A stretch of 64,000 nt of DNA from Aequorivita sp. (GCA_030690315.1 JAUYGY010000046.1:1-64000); one strand, 5' to 3'. Shown: positions 24,804 through 34,654, counted from the first letter of the stretch. Translations and numbers: made by a program. Notes: generated by a model not told the origin, from the sequence alone.

Positions 24804-26297
24804 TTATTCAAATGTAAACCATGCTTCCATTTTATTGTCAGTTTTTTCATTTTGATGGGAAAATTCATTGCTATGGCTATTGTATTTGTATTCTTTTCCC
24901 CATTCTGAAAAATTTGCCGCCAGCTCTTTTATAGCATCACAAACAAATTCAATTTCTTTATTTGTAGTTGTGGGATGGATGGACATCCGGATCCAGCCCG
25001 GTTTGTGGGAAAGATCGCCGTGGTCAATTTCGCAAGTAACGCGGCTTGAAGTTTCCTGATCTACGTGAAGCAAGTAATGGCCGTAGGTTCCGGCGCAGGA
25101 GCATCCACCTCGAGTTTGTATTCCGAAACGATCGTTGAGCAATTTCACGCCAAGATTGAAATGCAGATCGTCAATATAAAAACTGATTACTGCCAGTCTA
25201 TCTTCTGTGTTTGGCGCTAAAATTTTTAGATTTGGAATTTGATTTAGTTTTTCAAAAATAATATTCAAAAGTTCGTGTTCGCGCTGTAAAATATTTTCAA
25301 TTCCCATTTTTTCCTTTAAGCGAATGGAAAGTGCAGTGCGAATTGTTTGAAGAAAACCAGGTGTTCCGCCGTCTTCACGGGTTTCAATGTCGTCGATGTA
25401 CTTGTGGTTTCCCCACGGATTGGTCCACGAAACGGTGCCGCCTCCGGGATTATCCGGAATGGTATTTTTATATAGATTATTGTTGAAAATAAGTACGCCA
25501 CTGGAGCCTGGCCCACCCAAAAATTTATGGGGCGAAAAGAAAATTGCGTCTAAATATGCACTTTCTTCTTCGGGGTGCATATTTATTGAAACATACGGTG
25601 CCGAACAGGCAAAATCTACAAAGCAGAGTCCGCCGTTTTTGTGCATCAATTTTGCTATTTCGTGGTAGGGCGTTTGAATTCCTGTTACGTTGGAACAGCT
25701 GGTAACGGCAGCAATCTTTATGGGACGGTCATTATATTTTTCTACAGTTTTTGCGAAGGTTTCCATGCAGACCAAAACATCGTCGTTTGGCGGGACAACC
25801 ACTACATCTCCAATAGTTTCCAGCCACGAGGTTTGGTTGCTGTGGTGTTCCATATGGGTCACAAAAACGACCGGTTTAATTTTGTCGGGAATTTTTGTGT
25901 ATGGTTTTAGATTTTCAGGAATTTTCAATCCCAGAATACGCTGGAACTTGTTGATGGCACCAGTCATTCCACTTTCACAGGTAATCAATACGTCGTGTTC
26001 GTTGGCGTTTACGTGTTTCTTTATAATTTTTCGGGCTTCGTGATATGCTTTCGTCATCGCCGTTCCCGTTACTGTAGTTTCGGTGTGGGTGTTCGCCACA
26101 AAAGGGCCAAAGTCATTCAGCATTTTCTCTTCAATGGGAGCGTAGAGACGGCCGCTCGCGGTCCAATCTGTATAGATAATTTTTTTTCTTCCGAAGGGCG
26201 AATCAAATTCTTGGTTTATGCCAACAATATTATTTCGGAAAGGTTCAAAATACTTTTCCAGTGAGTTGGTTTTTATTTTTTCTTCCGAAGAAATCAT
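24804..26297 (-). CDS. Class V aminotransferase-fold PLP enzyme (cysteine-desulfurase-like)
   Basis: About 497 residues from the ATG at 26297; an ATG at 26318 is also in frame. The PLP-binding lysine is in FFSPHKFLGGPGSSG (about residue 260). Other class V motifs: YTDWTASGRLYAPIE at the N-terminus, THMEHHSNQTSW, AAVTSCSNVTGIQTP, FVDFACSAPY (PLP aspartate) and GGCSCAGTYGH near the C-terminus, comparable to the active-site cysteine loop of SufS/NifS enzymes. It is longer than SufS (about 406), so substrate may differ. Cytosolic. The DsbD gene lies upstream on the same strand, 65 bp away. Confidence 0.88.
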   Translation of the reverse strand: MISSEEKIKTNSLEKYFEPFRNNIVGINQEFDSPFGRKKIIYTDWTASGRLYAPIEEKMLNDFGPFVANTHTETTVTGTAMTKAYHEARKIIKKHVNANEHDVLITCESGMTGAINKFQRILGLKIPENLKPYTKIPDKIKPVVFVTHMEHHSNQTSWLETIGDVVVVPPNDDVLVCMETFAKTVEKYNDRPIKIAAVTSCSNVTGIQTPYHEIAKLMHKNGGLCFVDFACSAPYVSINMHPEEESAYLDAIFFSPHKFLGGPGSSGVLIFNNNLYKNTIPDNPGGGTVSWTNPWGNHKYIDDIETREDGGTPGFLQTIRTALSIRLKEKMGIENILQREHELLNIIFEKLNQIPNLKILAPNTEDRLAVISFYIDDLHFNLGVKLLNDRFGIQTRGGCSCAGTYGHYLLHVDQETSSRVTCEIDHGDLSHKPGWIRMSIHPTTTNKEIEFVCDAIKELAANFSEWGKEYKYNSHSNEFSHQNEKTDNKMEAWFTFE

Positions 26298-26362
26298 CCT
26301 TTGGTTTTTTATTATCACTTAAATTTAATCAATACCATTCAAAATTAAGCGTTTGGGCCTGG

Positions 26363-28438
26363 CTATTTTTTGAAAGCGCCAGTTCCTTTTTGAAGCCAGC
26401 CGTAGTATTCCTCAATATCGGGAGTGTATCCCACGGGGTCGATGAGGTTTTCTTCGTTGTGATCCATCAAAACATAAAAGGGTTGTGCGTTTGCCTTGTA
26501 TTTAAGAATTTGAAATTCGCTCCATTTTTGGCCAATATAGCGCAGTTTCTTCCCAGATATTTTTGAGGTAACCTCTTCCCCTTCCGGTAACGGGCGTTTG
26601 TCATCAACATACAATGAAATAAGTACAATATCCTCATTGAGCAATTTCAAAATCTTGGGCTCACTCCACACACGTTCCTCCATTTTTCTACAGTTTACGC
26701 AGGCGAAACCTGTGAAATCTATCAAAACAGGTTTTCCAATTTTTTTGGCGTATGCTAGTCCAACATCATAGTCATCAAAAGAAAGGATATCCTGTGGCCC
26801 CAAATGTGCCCCTTCCGGAAAATCGTGATCGGCAGAAGCAGCTGCACCAGTACTTAATTTTGTATAGCCCACCCCATAGGACGATTCACTGTATTGCATT
26901 GGGGGCGGAAAACCACTTATCAATTTTAAAGGCGCGCCCCAAAGACCGGGAATCATATAAATCGTGAATGCCAAAACCACAAGGCCGAGACTCAATCTTC
27001 CCACAGAAATGTGCGACAATGGCGAATCGTGCGGCAGCTGTATTTTTCCGAAAAGATACAAAGCCAAGGTTCCAAAAACTGCGATCCAAATGGCTAGGAA
27101 AACTTCTCTTTCAAGCCAATGGAGTTGAAGCACAAGATCTGCATTCGACAAAAATTTGAATGCCAATGCCAGTTCCAAAAAGCCTAGAAATACTTTTACT
27201 GTGTTCAGCCATCCGCCAGATTTTGGAAGGGAATTCATCCACCCCGGGAAGGCTGCAAAAAGTGCAAAGGGCAATGCCAAAGCCAATGAAAATCCGAACA
27301 TTCCAACAAAGGGAGCAATGCCTCCTTTGGAAGCTGCTTCCACCAAAAGTGTTCCTACTATTGGCCCAGTGCAGGAAAAAGAAACAATTGCCAAGGCCAA
27401 AGCCATAAAGAAAATTCCAATAAATCCGCCACGATCGGCCTGTTTGTCTACTTTGTTTGCCCAAGAATTTGGAAGCATAATTTCAAAAGCTCCCAAAAAG
27501 GAAAAGGCAAAAATCACCAACAGCAAAAAGAAGATTACGTTAAACCAAACGTTTGTTGATAGTGCATTTAAGGCATCAGCACCAAAGACCCAAGTTACAA
27601 TTGCTCCTAAAAATATGTAAATTAGTATAATGGCAATACCGTAAATAATGGCATTTCTTATTCCGGCTGAGCGGGTTTTGCTTTGTTTTGTAAAAAAGCT
27701 CACCGTCATAGGTATCATTGGGAATACACATGGTGTTAATAATGCGGCAAAGCCTGAAAGGAAAGCAATAAAAAAGATAGTCCAAAGCCCTTTGTTTTCT
27801 TGTTTTTCTGTTTGTTTAATTGCTGCATGTGAGGTTTCAGCAGTTGACTGCACACTGTCTTTTTCAGTTTCGGATACTTCAGAAGTTGTAGATAATACAT
27901 CTTCAATAGTCACTATATCAACTTCGGCAGTTTCAGTATTGTCGGTATTTACAGGGGTTACCGCAGTTTCTCCGTTTTTTTGGGGAGCGGGAATTTTAAA
28001 TACCAGATCAACATAGGCTGGAGGTAAGCAGCGCGTATCATCGCAAACCATAAATTCCACTTCGCCTTTAATAGTGGTGCCTTTATCGCCAGTCAGTTTT
28101 ATACGTTTTGTAAATGTTGCTGTATTGGAGAAGAAGGTAATCACCATATCAAACACTGGGTCTAATTCTGTAGTGCCTTTACTTTCCTTTATTTTTCCAA
28201 CAGATTGGTACTCTTTATTTTCTTCAAAAGTAAATACGGTTGGCAAGGGCCCATTGTCCGGAACCACCTGAGAATAAAGATGCCAGCCTTTATCGATAGT
28301 AGCTTTTGCAATTAAATCGTATTCAGTTTCCGATATTTTTTTAATACTTGTGGACCATTTTACGGGGTCAAGAATTTGGGATTGAACGGAGGCAAGAGAA
28401 ACAGTGGCAAGGAGAAGAAAGAGATATATTTTTTTCAT
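26363..28438 (-). CDS. dsbD: Thiol:disulfide interchange protein DsbD
   Basis: 691 residues with all three redox modules. After a signal peptide, the N-terminal periplasmic domain holds the Cys pair in VCDDTRCLPPAY. A linker rich in Thr/Glu leads to about eight membrane helices with the conserved FAALLTPCVFPMIP and VSFSCTGPIVGT cysteines. The C-terminal thioredoxin domain has FACVNCRKMEE (about 575-580). It carries electrons from cytosolic thioredoxin to periplasmic disulfide reduction and cytochrome c assembly. Usual architecture, slightly longer than the E. coli protein because of the linker. Confidence 0.95.
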   Translation of the reverse strand: MKKIYLFLLLATVSLASVQSQILDPVKWSTSIKKISETEYDLIAKATIDKGWHLYSQVVPDNGPLPTVFTFEENKEYQSVGKIKESKGTTELDPVFDMVITFFSNTATFTKRIKLTGDKGTTIKGEVEFMVCDDTRCLPPAYVDLVFKIPAPQKNGETAVTPVNTDNTETAEVDIVTIEDVLSTTSEVSETEKDSVQSTAETSHAAIKQTEKQENKGLWTIFFIAFLSGFAALLTPCVFPMIPMTVSFFTKQSKTRSAGIRNAIIYGIAIILIYIFLGAIVTWVFGADALNALSTNVWFNVIFFLLLVIFAFSFLGAFEIMLPNSWANKVDKQADRGGFIGIFFMALALAIVSFSCTGPIVGTLLVEAASKGGIAPFVGMFGFSLALALPFALFAAFPGWMNSLPKSGGWLNTVKVFLGFLELALAFKFLSNADLVLQLHWLEREVFLAIWIAVFGTLALYLFGKIQLPHDSPLSHISVGRLSLGLVVLAFTIYMIPGLWGAPLKLISGFPPPMQYSESSYGVGYTKLSTGAAASADHDFPEGAHLGPQDILSFDDYDVGLAYAKKIGKPVLIDFTGFACVNCRKMEERVWSEPKILKLLNEDIVLISLYVDDKRPLPEGEEVTSKISGKKLRYIGQKWSEFQILKYKANAQPFYVLMDHNEENLIDPVGYTPDIEEYYGWLQKGTGAFKK

Positions 28439-28828
28439 CTTAATTTAATATTTGATAAATAGGAAGATGTAATGCCTTTGCTATCAATCATGGATTTTTT
28501 GTTAATGTTAAAGGGCATTTCATTAGGGATTTTATAGAATCTTTAAAGGACATCAAATTTGAGGGAAAAAATGCAGTATTCAAAATTATGATGGCGTTTT
28601 AGCAAAAAACCCTTATAAAATATTCCAAATATAAAGATGCAACGATACTATGCCTTGCTTTAGAATAGAAATTAGGGATATCCAAAACAAAATTATTAGT
28701 TGTGTTATTTCAAATATGAAGTGATTGCATGCTATTTGTTTATTAATGAAATGAATAATAAAAAACCTTAGGAAAGCGTTAGTTTCTAAAATGGCGCTAT
28801 ATTCGCCAAAAATTTAAAAAATATTATT
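28439..28828. other. 390-bp intergenic region, nothing recognised
   Basis: Divergent spacer between dsbD (minus) and a small lipoprotein gene (plus). AT-rich; no tRNA, riboswitch, repeat array or clear -7 element was seen. It should carry both promoters. Confidence 0.6.
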
Positions 28829-29359
28829 ATGAAGTTAGCAAAAATGATTTTCCTTTTTACACTTGCCATTTTGGCCGTTGGTTGTAATAAAGATGATGAT
28901 AATACCGAATCTTATAAACTTAGTACCACTAATTTTGTAGACACTTACAAAATGAACTTTTTAGAGGTTAAAATTTCTGAAACAATTACCTTTAGTAATG
29001 GAACTACATCTACTTCCACTTCCACTACTGTGGGAAGCGTTTTTCAAAATGTAAATTTTGCTTTTAATGCCAATAACAATTATACTGCTACTGGATTGTT
29101 CAACACTGTAACCACGGTTAAGGAAGCAGACGGAACAATAACTGTGGGGGATACCGTAATAGTGGATTTGGATGAATCAGGCACTTATTCCCTAAACACG
29201 ACAAATAAGGTAGTGACCCTAACGGATCAGGATGGAAATATAGTTGCTTTTGATATTACCAAATATACTGAAAATGAAATGAATCTATTTTCAGAAATTG
29301 AAACAACCTCTAACAATAGCACAATTACTACCACTACTGAATTTAGATTTTCCCGATAA
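28829..29359 (+). CDS. Lipoprotein, lipocalin-like
   Basis: 176 residues. Lipobox ILAVGC with Cys19, then an acidic DDDN stretch that in Bacteroidota can act as a surface-export signal. The body is a run of Thr/Ser/Asn-rich beta strands ending in TTTTEFRFSR, similar to lipocalin-like or DUF-type small barrels found after TonB systems. No catalytic motif. A perfect terminator follows 22 bp after the stop. Confidence 0.8.
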   Translation: MKLAKMIFLFTLAILAVGCNKDDDNTESYKLSTTNFVDTYKMNFLEVKISETITFSNGTTSTSTSTTVGSVFQNVNFAFNANNNYTATGLFNTVTTVKEADGTITVGDTVIVDLDESGTYSLNTTNKVVTLTDQDGNIVAFDITKYTENEMNLFSEIETTSNNSTITTTTEFRFSR

Positions 29360-29380
29360 TATTTAATTTAAAACAAATTG

Positions 29381-29412
29381 AATAACGCCGCTTTTTAGAG
29401 CGGCGTTATTTA
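29381..29412 (+). terminator. Intrinsic terminator
   Basis: Perfect 12-bp stem 29381-29392 with 29399-29410 (AATAACGCCGCT and its complement), 6-nt loop TTTTAG, then an AT-rich tail. Because the stem ends in AA/TT it could work in both directions. Confidence 0.92.
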
Positions 29413-29495
29413 TTTTACGGGTTAATTTTAAAGACATTTTCTTCTATTTAATAGAAACTCAAACCAAGAGCGCTACTCTTTTTCTTCAAAAAACC

Positions 29496-29503
29496 TTACT
29501 TTT
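29496..29503 (+). promoter_or_regulatory. Candidate -7 element for ileS (TACTTTTG)
   Basis: Fits TAnnTTTG, 26 bp before the ileS ATG. No consensus -33 TTTG at the expected distance, so moderate support. Confidence 0.4.
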
Positions 29504-29529
29504 GCAACCTTTATTAGAACACCCACATT

Positions 29530-32500
29530 ATGAGCAAAAAATTTAAAGAATACAAAGGGCTGGACCTCCCAAAATTGGCGGAAGAAATACTGGATTTTTG
29601 GAAAAATGAAAACATTTTCGAGAAGAGTGTTTCCATTCGCGAAGGGGCGCAACCGTTCGTATTTTTTGAAGGCCCGCCTTCCGCAAATGGTTTGCCGGGA
29701 ATCCATCACGTAATGGCGCGTGCCATTAAGGATATATTTTGCCGTTACAAAACCCAAAAGGGGTTTAAGGTTGACCGAAAGGCGGGCTGGGATACCCACG
29801 GTTTGCCTATAGAATTGGGAGTTGAAAAAGAACTGGGAATTACCAAAGAGGACATCGGCAAAAAAATTTCGGTGGAAGATTACAACGCGGCCTGCAAAAA
29901 AGCAGTAATGCGCTATACAGACGTGTGGAACAAAGTAACCGAAAGCTACGGGTATTGGGTAGATATGAGCGATCCGTATGTTACCTACGAGCCAAAATAC
30001 ATGGAAACGGTTTGGTGGCTGCTGAAGGAAATATACAATAAGAATTTATTATATAAAGGGTATACCATTCAGCCCTATTCCCCGAAAGCGGGAACAGGCT
30101 TGAGCTCACATGAATTGAATCAACCTGGCACGTATCAAGATATTACAGATACGACCGTGGTTGCCCAATTTAAAGCAATGGCTGAAACCTTGCCAGATTT
30201 CCTTGCGGAAGAATCAAACAATATTTGGTTTCTTGCTTGGACTACCACTCCGTGGACGCTCCCGAGCAATACTGCTTTGACGGTGGGCGCAAAAATTGAT
30301 TATGTTTTGGTGAAAACGTTTAACCAATACACTTTTCAACCCATAAATGTGGTATTGGCGAAGAATTTGGTTGCAAGTCAATTTGCAAAAAATTACGAAG
30401 AAAAACCAAACGATGATATCCTTGAAGCCTACAAACAGGGTGATAAAATAATTCCGTATTTTATTTCAAAGGAATTTAAAGGCGCAGATTTAATAGGAAT
30501 CCGTTACGAGCAATTGCTGGATTACGCACATCCTTTTGAAAACCCCGAAAACGCTTTTAGAATAATTGCTGGTGATTTTGTAACAACGGAAGATGGAACC
30601 GGAATAGTGCACACCGCGCCAACCTTTGGAGCAGATGATGCCAAGGTTGCAAAAGAAGCTGTGCCGGAAGTGCCGCCAATGTTGGTAAAAGACGAAAACG
30701 GCAACTTGGTTCCGCTTGTGGATTTACAAGGCAAATTCCGTCCGGAAATGAAGGAACTTGCTGGGAAATATGTAAAAAACGAATACTACGAAGATTCGGA
30801 AGTTCCCGAAAAATCTGTAGACGTTGAAATTGCAATAAAATTAAAGACAGAAAACAAAGCCTTCAAAGTTGAAAAATACGTTCACAGTTACCCAAATTGC
30901 TGGCGTACGGATAAACCAATTTTATATTATCCGCTGGATTCCTGGTTTATAAAAGTGACAGATTTCCGCGATAGAATGTTCGAACTGAACAAAGAAATAA
31001 ACTGGAAACCAAAAGCAACCGGCGAAGGCCGTTTTGGCAATTGGCTTGCAAATGCCAATGATTGGAACCTTTCGCGTTCGCGCTATTGGGGAATTCCATT
31101 GCCAATTTGGAGAACCGAAGACGGAAAGGAAGAAATTATAATCGGTTCAATTGAAGAACTGAAAGTTGAGATGCAGAAAGCAGTTTCAGCGGGTGTAATG
31201 AACGAAGCTATTTTTGAAGATTTCAAACCCGGCGATTTTTCGGCTGAAAACTATGCGAAAGTTGATCTTCACAAAAATATTGTGGACGAAATAACACTCG
31301 TTTCCCCAAGTGGAAAACCAATGAAGCGCGAAGCAGATTTGATAGACGTTTGGTTCGACAGCGGAAGCATGCCCTATGCACAATGGCATTATCCTTTCGA
31401 AAATAAGGAAAAGGTTGAAAACACTTGGCGCAAAGCCGATTTTATTGCTGAAGGTGTTGACCAAACCCGGGGTTGGTTTTATACATTGCATGCAATTGCA
31501 ACGATGATTTTTGATGATGTAGCTTATAAAAACGTAGTTTCAAACGGCCTTGTTTTGGACAAAAACGGGCAGAAAATGAGCAAGCGTTTGGGCAATGCGG
31601 TGGATCCTTTTGAAACCTTGGATGTTTTCGGGCCCGATGCCACGCGTTGGTATATGATTAGCAATGCAAACCCGTGGGATAATTTGAAATTTGACCAAGA
31701 CGGTATTTCCGAAGTGCGGAATAAATTCTTTGGAACGCTTTACAATACGTATAGCTTCTTCAGTCTTTACGCCAATCTCGATAATTTTGAGTATCTTGAA
31801 AACGATCTTCCGCTGGAAAAACGCCCAGAGATTGACAGATGGATACTTTCAGAATTGCATACCCTCATCCAAAAAGTGGATGATTATTACGCAGATTACG
31901 AACCAACAAAGGCAGCACGCGCCATTTCAGAATTTGTTCAGGAAAATTTGAGTAACTGGTTTGTTCGCTTAAGCCGAAGAAGATTTTGGAAAGGCAGTTA
32001 TAACGACGATAAGATTTCGGCCTACCAAACGCTTTACACTTGTTTGGAAACTGTTGCAAAACTGGGCGCTCCCGTAGCTCCGTTTTTTATGGACAGGCTT
32101 TACATAGATTTAACACAGGCAACTGCGAAGGATAAAAAAGCTTCGGTACATTTGACCGATTTTCCAAAAGCAGATACTTCGTTCATTGATAAAAAGCTGG
32201 AACACAAGATGCAGAAGGCACAAACAATATCTTCTTTGGTACTTTCGTTACGTCAACGAGAGAAGATAAAAGTGCGCCAACCGCTTCAAAAAATAATGAT
32301 TCCCGTTTTGGATGCTTCAGAAAAAGAAGAAATCCTCGCGGTTTCAGATTTGATAAAAAGTGAAGTAAACGTAAAGGAGATAGAACTGATTGACGAAGGT
32401 TCCGGAATGTTGGTAAAACAGATAAAACCAGATTTCAAAGCTCTGGGCCCGCGCTTCGGAAAAGATATGAAAGCAGTGGCGGCGGCTATTTTGGGCTTTG

Positions 32501-32934
32501 ATCAGAAACAAATTGCAACTCTTGAAAAAGATGGGAAAATATCTGTTTCTATTAATGAAAAAAATACTACTTTGGCGCTCGAAGATGTAATGATAAGTTC
32601 GCAGGATATTGAGGGCTGGCTGGTTGCAAATGCTGATGGAGTTACTGTTGCACTGGATGTTACGCTAACGCCCGAATTAAAAAATGAGGGAATTGCCCGA
32701 GAACTGGTAAACAGAATCCAAAACTTGAGAAAGGATAGCGGTTTTGAAGTTACTGACAGAATTGAAGTTTCACTTCAAGATAACGAAAAACTAAAGGTGG
32801 CGGTAAACCAAAACCTACAGTATATAAAAGAAGAAACATTAACGGAGGTTTTGCAATTTCAGCCACAAATTGAACAAGGAAACGAAATTGCATTTGACGA
32901 AATTGAAACACGCATAAGCATTAAAAAACATTAG
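29530..32934 (+). CDS. ileS: Isoleucine--tRNA ligase
   Basis: 1134 residues, the long form usual in Bacteroidota. Charges tRNA-Ile with isoleucine in the cytosol. The HIGH-type signature is PSANGLPGIHH near residue 57, followed by WDTHGLPIELGVEKELG; the editing domain has WTTTPWTLPSNTAL; DVWFDSGSMPYAQWHYP and WFYTLHA lead to the KMSKS loop QKMSKRLGN. The C-terminal anticodon-binding region and extension (to residue 1134) lack the zinc motif of the short form. Leads the ileS-dksA-like-lspA group typical of this phylum. Confidence 0.98.
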   Translation: MSKKFKEYKGLDLPKLAEEILDFWKNENIFEKSVSIREGAQPFVFFEGPPSANGLPGIHHVMARAIKDIFCRYKTQKGFKVDRKAGWDTHGLPIELGVEKELGITKEDIGKKISVEDYNAACKKAVMRYTDVWNKVTESYGYWVDMSDPYVTYEPKYMETVWWLLKEIYNKNLLYKGYTIQPYSPKAGTGLSSHELNQPGTYQDITDTTVVAQFKAMAETLPDFLAEESNNIWFLAWTTTPWTLPSNTALTVGAKIDYVLVKTFNQYTFQPINVVLAKNLVASQFAKNYEEKPNDDILEAYKQGDKIIPYFISKEFKGADLIGIRYEQLLDYAHPFENPENAFRIIAGDFVTTEDGTGIVHTAPTFGADDAKVAKEAVPEVPPMLVKDENGNLVPLVDLQGKFRPEMKELAGKYVKNEYYEDSEVPEKSVDVEIAIKLKTENKAFKVEKYVHSYPNCWRTDKPILYYPLDSWFIKVTDFRDRMFELNKEINWKPKATGEGRFGNWLANANDWNLSRSRYWGIPLPIWRTEDGKEEIIIGSIEELKVEMQKAVSAGVMNEAIFEDFKPGDFSAENYAKVDLHKNIVDEITLVSPSGKPMKREADLIDVWFDSGSMPYAQWHYPFENKEKVENTWRKADFIAEGVDQTRGWFYTLHAIATMIFDDVAYKNVVSNGLVLDKNGQKMSKRLGNAVDPFETLDVFGPDATRWYMISNANPWDNLKFDQDGISEVRNKFFGTLYNTYSFFSLYANLDNFEYLENDLPLEKRPEIDRWILSELHTLIQKVDDYYADYEPTKAARAISEFVQENLSNWFVRLSRRRFWKGSYNDDKISAYQTLYTCLETVAKLGAPVAPFFMDRLYIDLTQATAKDKKASVHLTDFPKADTSFIDKKLEHKMQKAQTISSLVLSLRQREKIKVRQPLQKIMIPVLDASEKEEILAVSDLIKSEVNVKEIELIDEGSGMLVKQIKPDFKALGPRFGKDMKAVAAAILGFDQKQIATLEKDGKISVSINEKNTTLALEDVMISSQDIEGWLVANADGVTVALDVTLTPELKNEGIARELVNRIQNLRKDSGFEVTDRIEVSLQDNEKLKVAVNQNLQYIKEETLTEVLQFQPQIEQGNEIAFDEIETRISIKKH

Positions 32935-32936
32935 AT

Positions 32937-33320
32937 ATGACAGACACAGAAAAAACCAGATTTTCCGATGCCGAACTGGAAGAATTTAAAACACTCATCA
33001 ACGATAAAATAAGAAAGGCAATTGAACAATTGGAGTTGATCCAAAGTTCATACAAAAACGATAGTAACAACGGTACGGACGATACTTCTCCCACTTTCAA
33101 AGCTTTTGATGAGGGCAGTGAAGTGATGAGCAAAGAGGCGAATTCGCAGCTTGCCATTCGCCAGGAAAAGTTTATCCGGGACCTTAAAAACGCTTTGGTG
33201 CGTATTGAAAACAAAACCTACGGGGTTTGTAGAGTTACGGGCAAATTGATCAATAAAGAACGTTTAAAACTTGTGCCGCACGCTACTTTGAGCATTGAGG
33301 CAAAGAATATGCAGAAATAG
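32937..33320 (+). CDS. TraR/DksA-family protein lacking the zinc-finger cysteines
   Basis: 127 residues, starting two bases after the ileS stop. An N-terminal coiled coil (about 8-95) resembles DksA, which reaches into the RNA polymerase secondary channel. In the C-terminal globule YGVCRVTGKLINKERL...PHATLSIEAK only the first cysteine (Cys98) remains; the other three zinc-finger positions are Thr101, Ser119 and Ala122. Cysteine-poor DksA variants exist and fold without zinc. Expected to modulate transcription; whether it responds to ppGpp is unknown. Co-transcribed with ileS. Confidence 0.9.
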   Translation: MTDTEKTRFSDAELEEFKTLINDKIRKAIEQLELIQSSYKNDSNNGTDDTSPTFKAFDEGSEVMSKEANSQLAIRQEKFIRDLKNALVRIENKTYGVCRVTGKLINKERLKLVPHATLSIEAKNMQK

Positions 33321-33332
33321 TCCCACCCCCAG

Positions 33333-33351
33333 CCCCTCCCGAGGGGAGGGG
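33333..33351. repeat. GC-rich hairpin of the dispersed CCCCTCCC type
   Basis: CCCCTCCC (33333-33340), loop GAG, GGGAGGGG (33344-33351). It looks like a family of C-rich/G-rich hairpins common between genes in Bacteroidota; a relative with CCCCCT/AGGGGG is at 20912. No T run, so not itself a terminator. Confidence 0.6.
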
Positions 33352-33369
33352 AGTTAACCTAACAAATCT

Positions 33370-33392
33370 AGCCCCGTGTTGGGGCTTTTTTT
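33370..33392 (+). terminator. Intrinsic terminator after the dksA-like gene
   Basis: AGCCCC (33370-33375), loop GTGTT, GGGGCT (33381-33386) followed by seven T. It closes the ileS-dksA-like transcript. Confidence 0.88.
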
Positions 33393-33524
33393 ATGGCGAC
33401 CACGCAAAAGGTATTTTCAAAAAATGAAACTGCGGAAAATGAGCTTCAAAACCATGGAAAATTTCTCGTGGAAGCGGAAAGTAGCTCTGGAAATATTTCG
33501 CTGCTACAAACCGAATAATATTGC

Positions 33525-33532
33525 TATTTTTG
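33525..33532 (+). promoter_or_regulatory. Candidate -7 element for lspA (TATTTTTG)
   Basis: Fits TAnnTTTG 73 bp before the chosen lspA start, between the terminator at 33370 and the gene. TTCG at 33497 is a weak -33. Confidence 0.35.
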
Positions 33533-33604
33533 CATCGCTCTCCAACACCTAGCAAAGGAAAGCCTTCGCATTTCAATATTACAGCGGAAGAAAGCCAAAA
33601 ACGT

Positions 33605-34216
33605 ATGAGCCTAAAAAAAGCTACACTGATCATAATTCTGATCTTGTTGATTGATCAGATTTCAAAATATTATATTAAAACGCATTTCGTTTTAGGCGAA
33701 GAAATCCGTGTTTTTGATTGGTTCCGAATTCTTTTTGTTGAAAACGAAGGAATGGCGTGGGGGGCAAAAATTCCCGGGGAGTACGGAAAACTTTTTCTAA
33801 CGCTTTTTAGGATTGTCGCCATCTGCGGTATTGGCTATTGGCTGTGGGATTCCGTTCGAAAAAATGCCCCGCGTATTTTAATTTTTTGTGTCGCATTGAT
33901 TTTTGCGGGCGCTTTGGGAAATATTATTGATTCTGTTTTTTACGGAATTATTTTCAATGATAGCCATCATCAAGTAGCCACATTGTTTCCCGAAAGCGGA
34001 GGCTATGGAACATTATTTCACGGGAAAGTGGTAGATATGCTTTACTTTCCTTTGTATGGCGGCATGATGCCCGAATGGGTTCCTTTTTGGGGTGGGGAGT
34101 ATTTCACCTTCTTTGATCCTGTTTTCAACATTGCCGATTCCTCAATAAGTGTGGGGGTAATTTTACTGCTTATTTTCAACAAAAAAGCATTTCCGAAGAA
34201 AGAAATGGAAGGGTAG
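33605..34216 (+). CDS. lspA: Lipoprotein signal peptidase (signal peptidase II)
   Basis: 203 residues from the ATG at 33605 (MSLKKATLII); an upstream in-frame reading lacks a plausible start. Four membrane helices; catalytic aspartates in LGNIIDSVFYG and FNIADSSISVG. It cleaves the signal peptides of prolipoproteins at the lipobox in the inner membrane. Longer than the E. coli enzyme (about 164) because of a periplasmic insertion (about 122-165: FNDSHHQVATLFPESGGYG...), which is usual in Bacteroidota. Confidence 0.95.
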   Translation: MSLKKATLIIILILLIDQISKYYIKTHFVLGEEIRVFDWFRILFVENEGMAWGAKIPGEYGKLFLTLFRIVAICGIGYWLWDSVRKNAPRILIFCVALIFAGALGNIIDSVFYGIIFNDSHHQVATLFPESGGYGTLFHGKVVDMLYFPLYGGMMPEWVPFWGGEYFTFFDPVFNIADSSISVGVILLLIFNKKAFPKKEMEG

Positions 34217-34219
34217 TAT

Positions 34220-34654
34220 TTAGCTGGTTGGCGCAAGTAAATTGAAAGGGTAAAAATGCAAATTCCGCAGTACCCAATAAAGAATTGCTAATCCAAAATA
34301 TCCAAAAATAAAGAGCTTGCTGTAAAAAAGCATGAATCTGTAACGGGTGCCAAAAATCCAATTTGTGGCAGTAATTCCCAAACCGTAAATTAAAATGGGT
34401 AAGGTTAGCACCATTAATGGGTTGAATCTAAATGCTCCAATTACATCTCCGTGCAACAATAAATGTATAGCCCGTTGCGAACCACAGCCGGGGCAATAAA
34501 AATCTGTGATATAATGAAACGGGCAGGGAATAAAAAAAGAATTTATTGAAGGATTATAAGAAAAATAGAGCATAAAAAAGCCCCCAAATACAATAGCAAT
34601 GAGGGCTATTTTTAAAAATTTAGTTGTATCCTGCGAAAGCTCCACCAAGACCAA
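34220..34654 (-). CDS. DUF2752 membrane protein
   Basis: 144 residues with three or four membrane helices. The DUF2752 signature CPFHYITDFYCPGCGSQRAIHLLLHGD is split over about residues 43-70, with Cys/Gly/Cys and Arg positions conserved. Function unknown; often found next to CD225/dispanin genes in Bacteroidota, as here. The chosen start overlaps the upstream dispanin gene by 35 nt, which suggests translational coupling; a shorter start would cut the first helix. Confidence 0.85.
   Translation of the reverse strand: MVLVELSQDTTKFLKIALIAIVFGGFFMLYFSYNPSINSFFIPCPFHYITDFYCPGCGSQRAIHLLLHGDVIGAFRFNPLMVLTLPILIYGLGITATNWIFGTRYRFMLFYSKLFIFGYFGLAILYWVLRNLHFYPFNLLAPTS

Noticed and set aside
27156..27620. 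154-residue plus-strand frame inside dsbD
   Set aside because: Antisense shadow of a well-supported membrane protein gene.
33521..33604. Upstream extension of lspA
   Set aside because: The 28 extra residues lie before the first membrane helix, contain the -7 element and do not resemble LspA N-termini.
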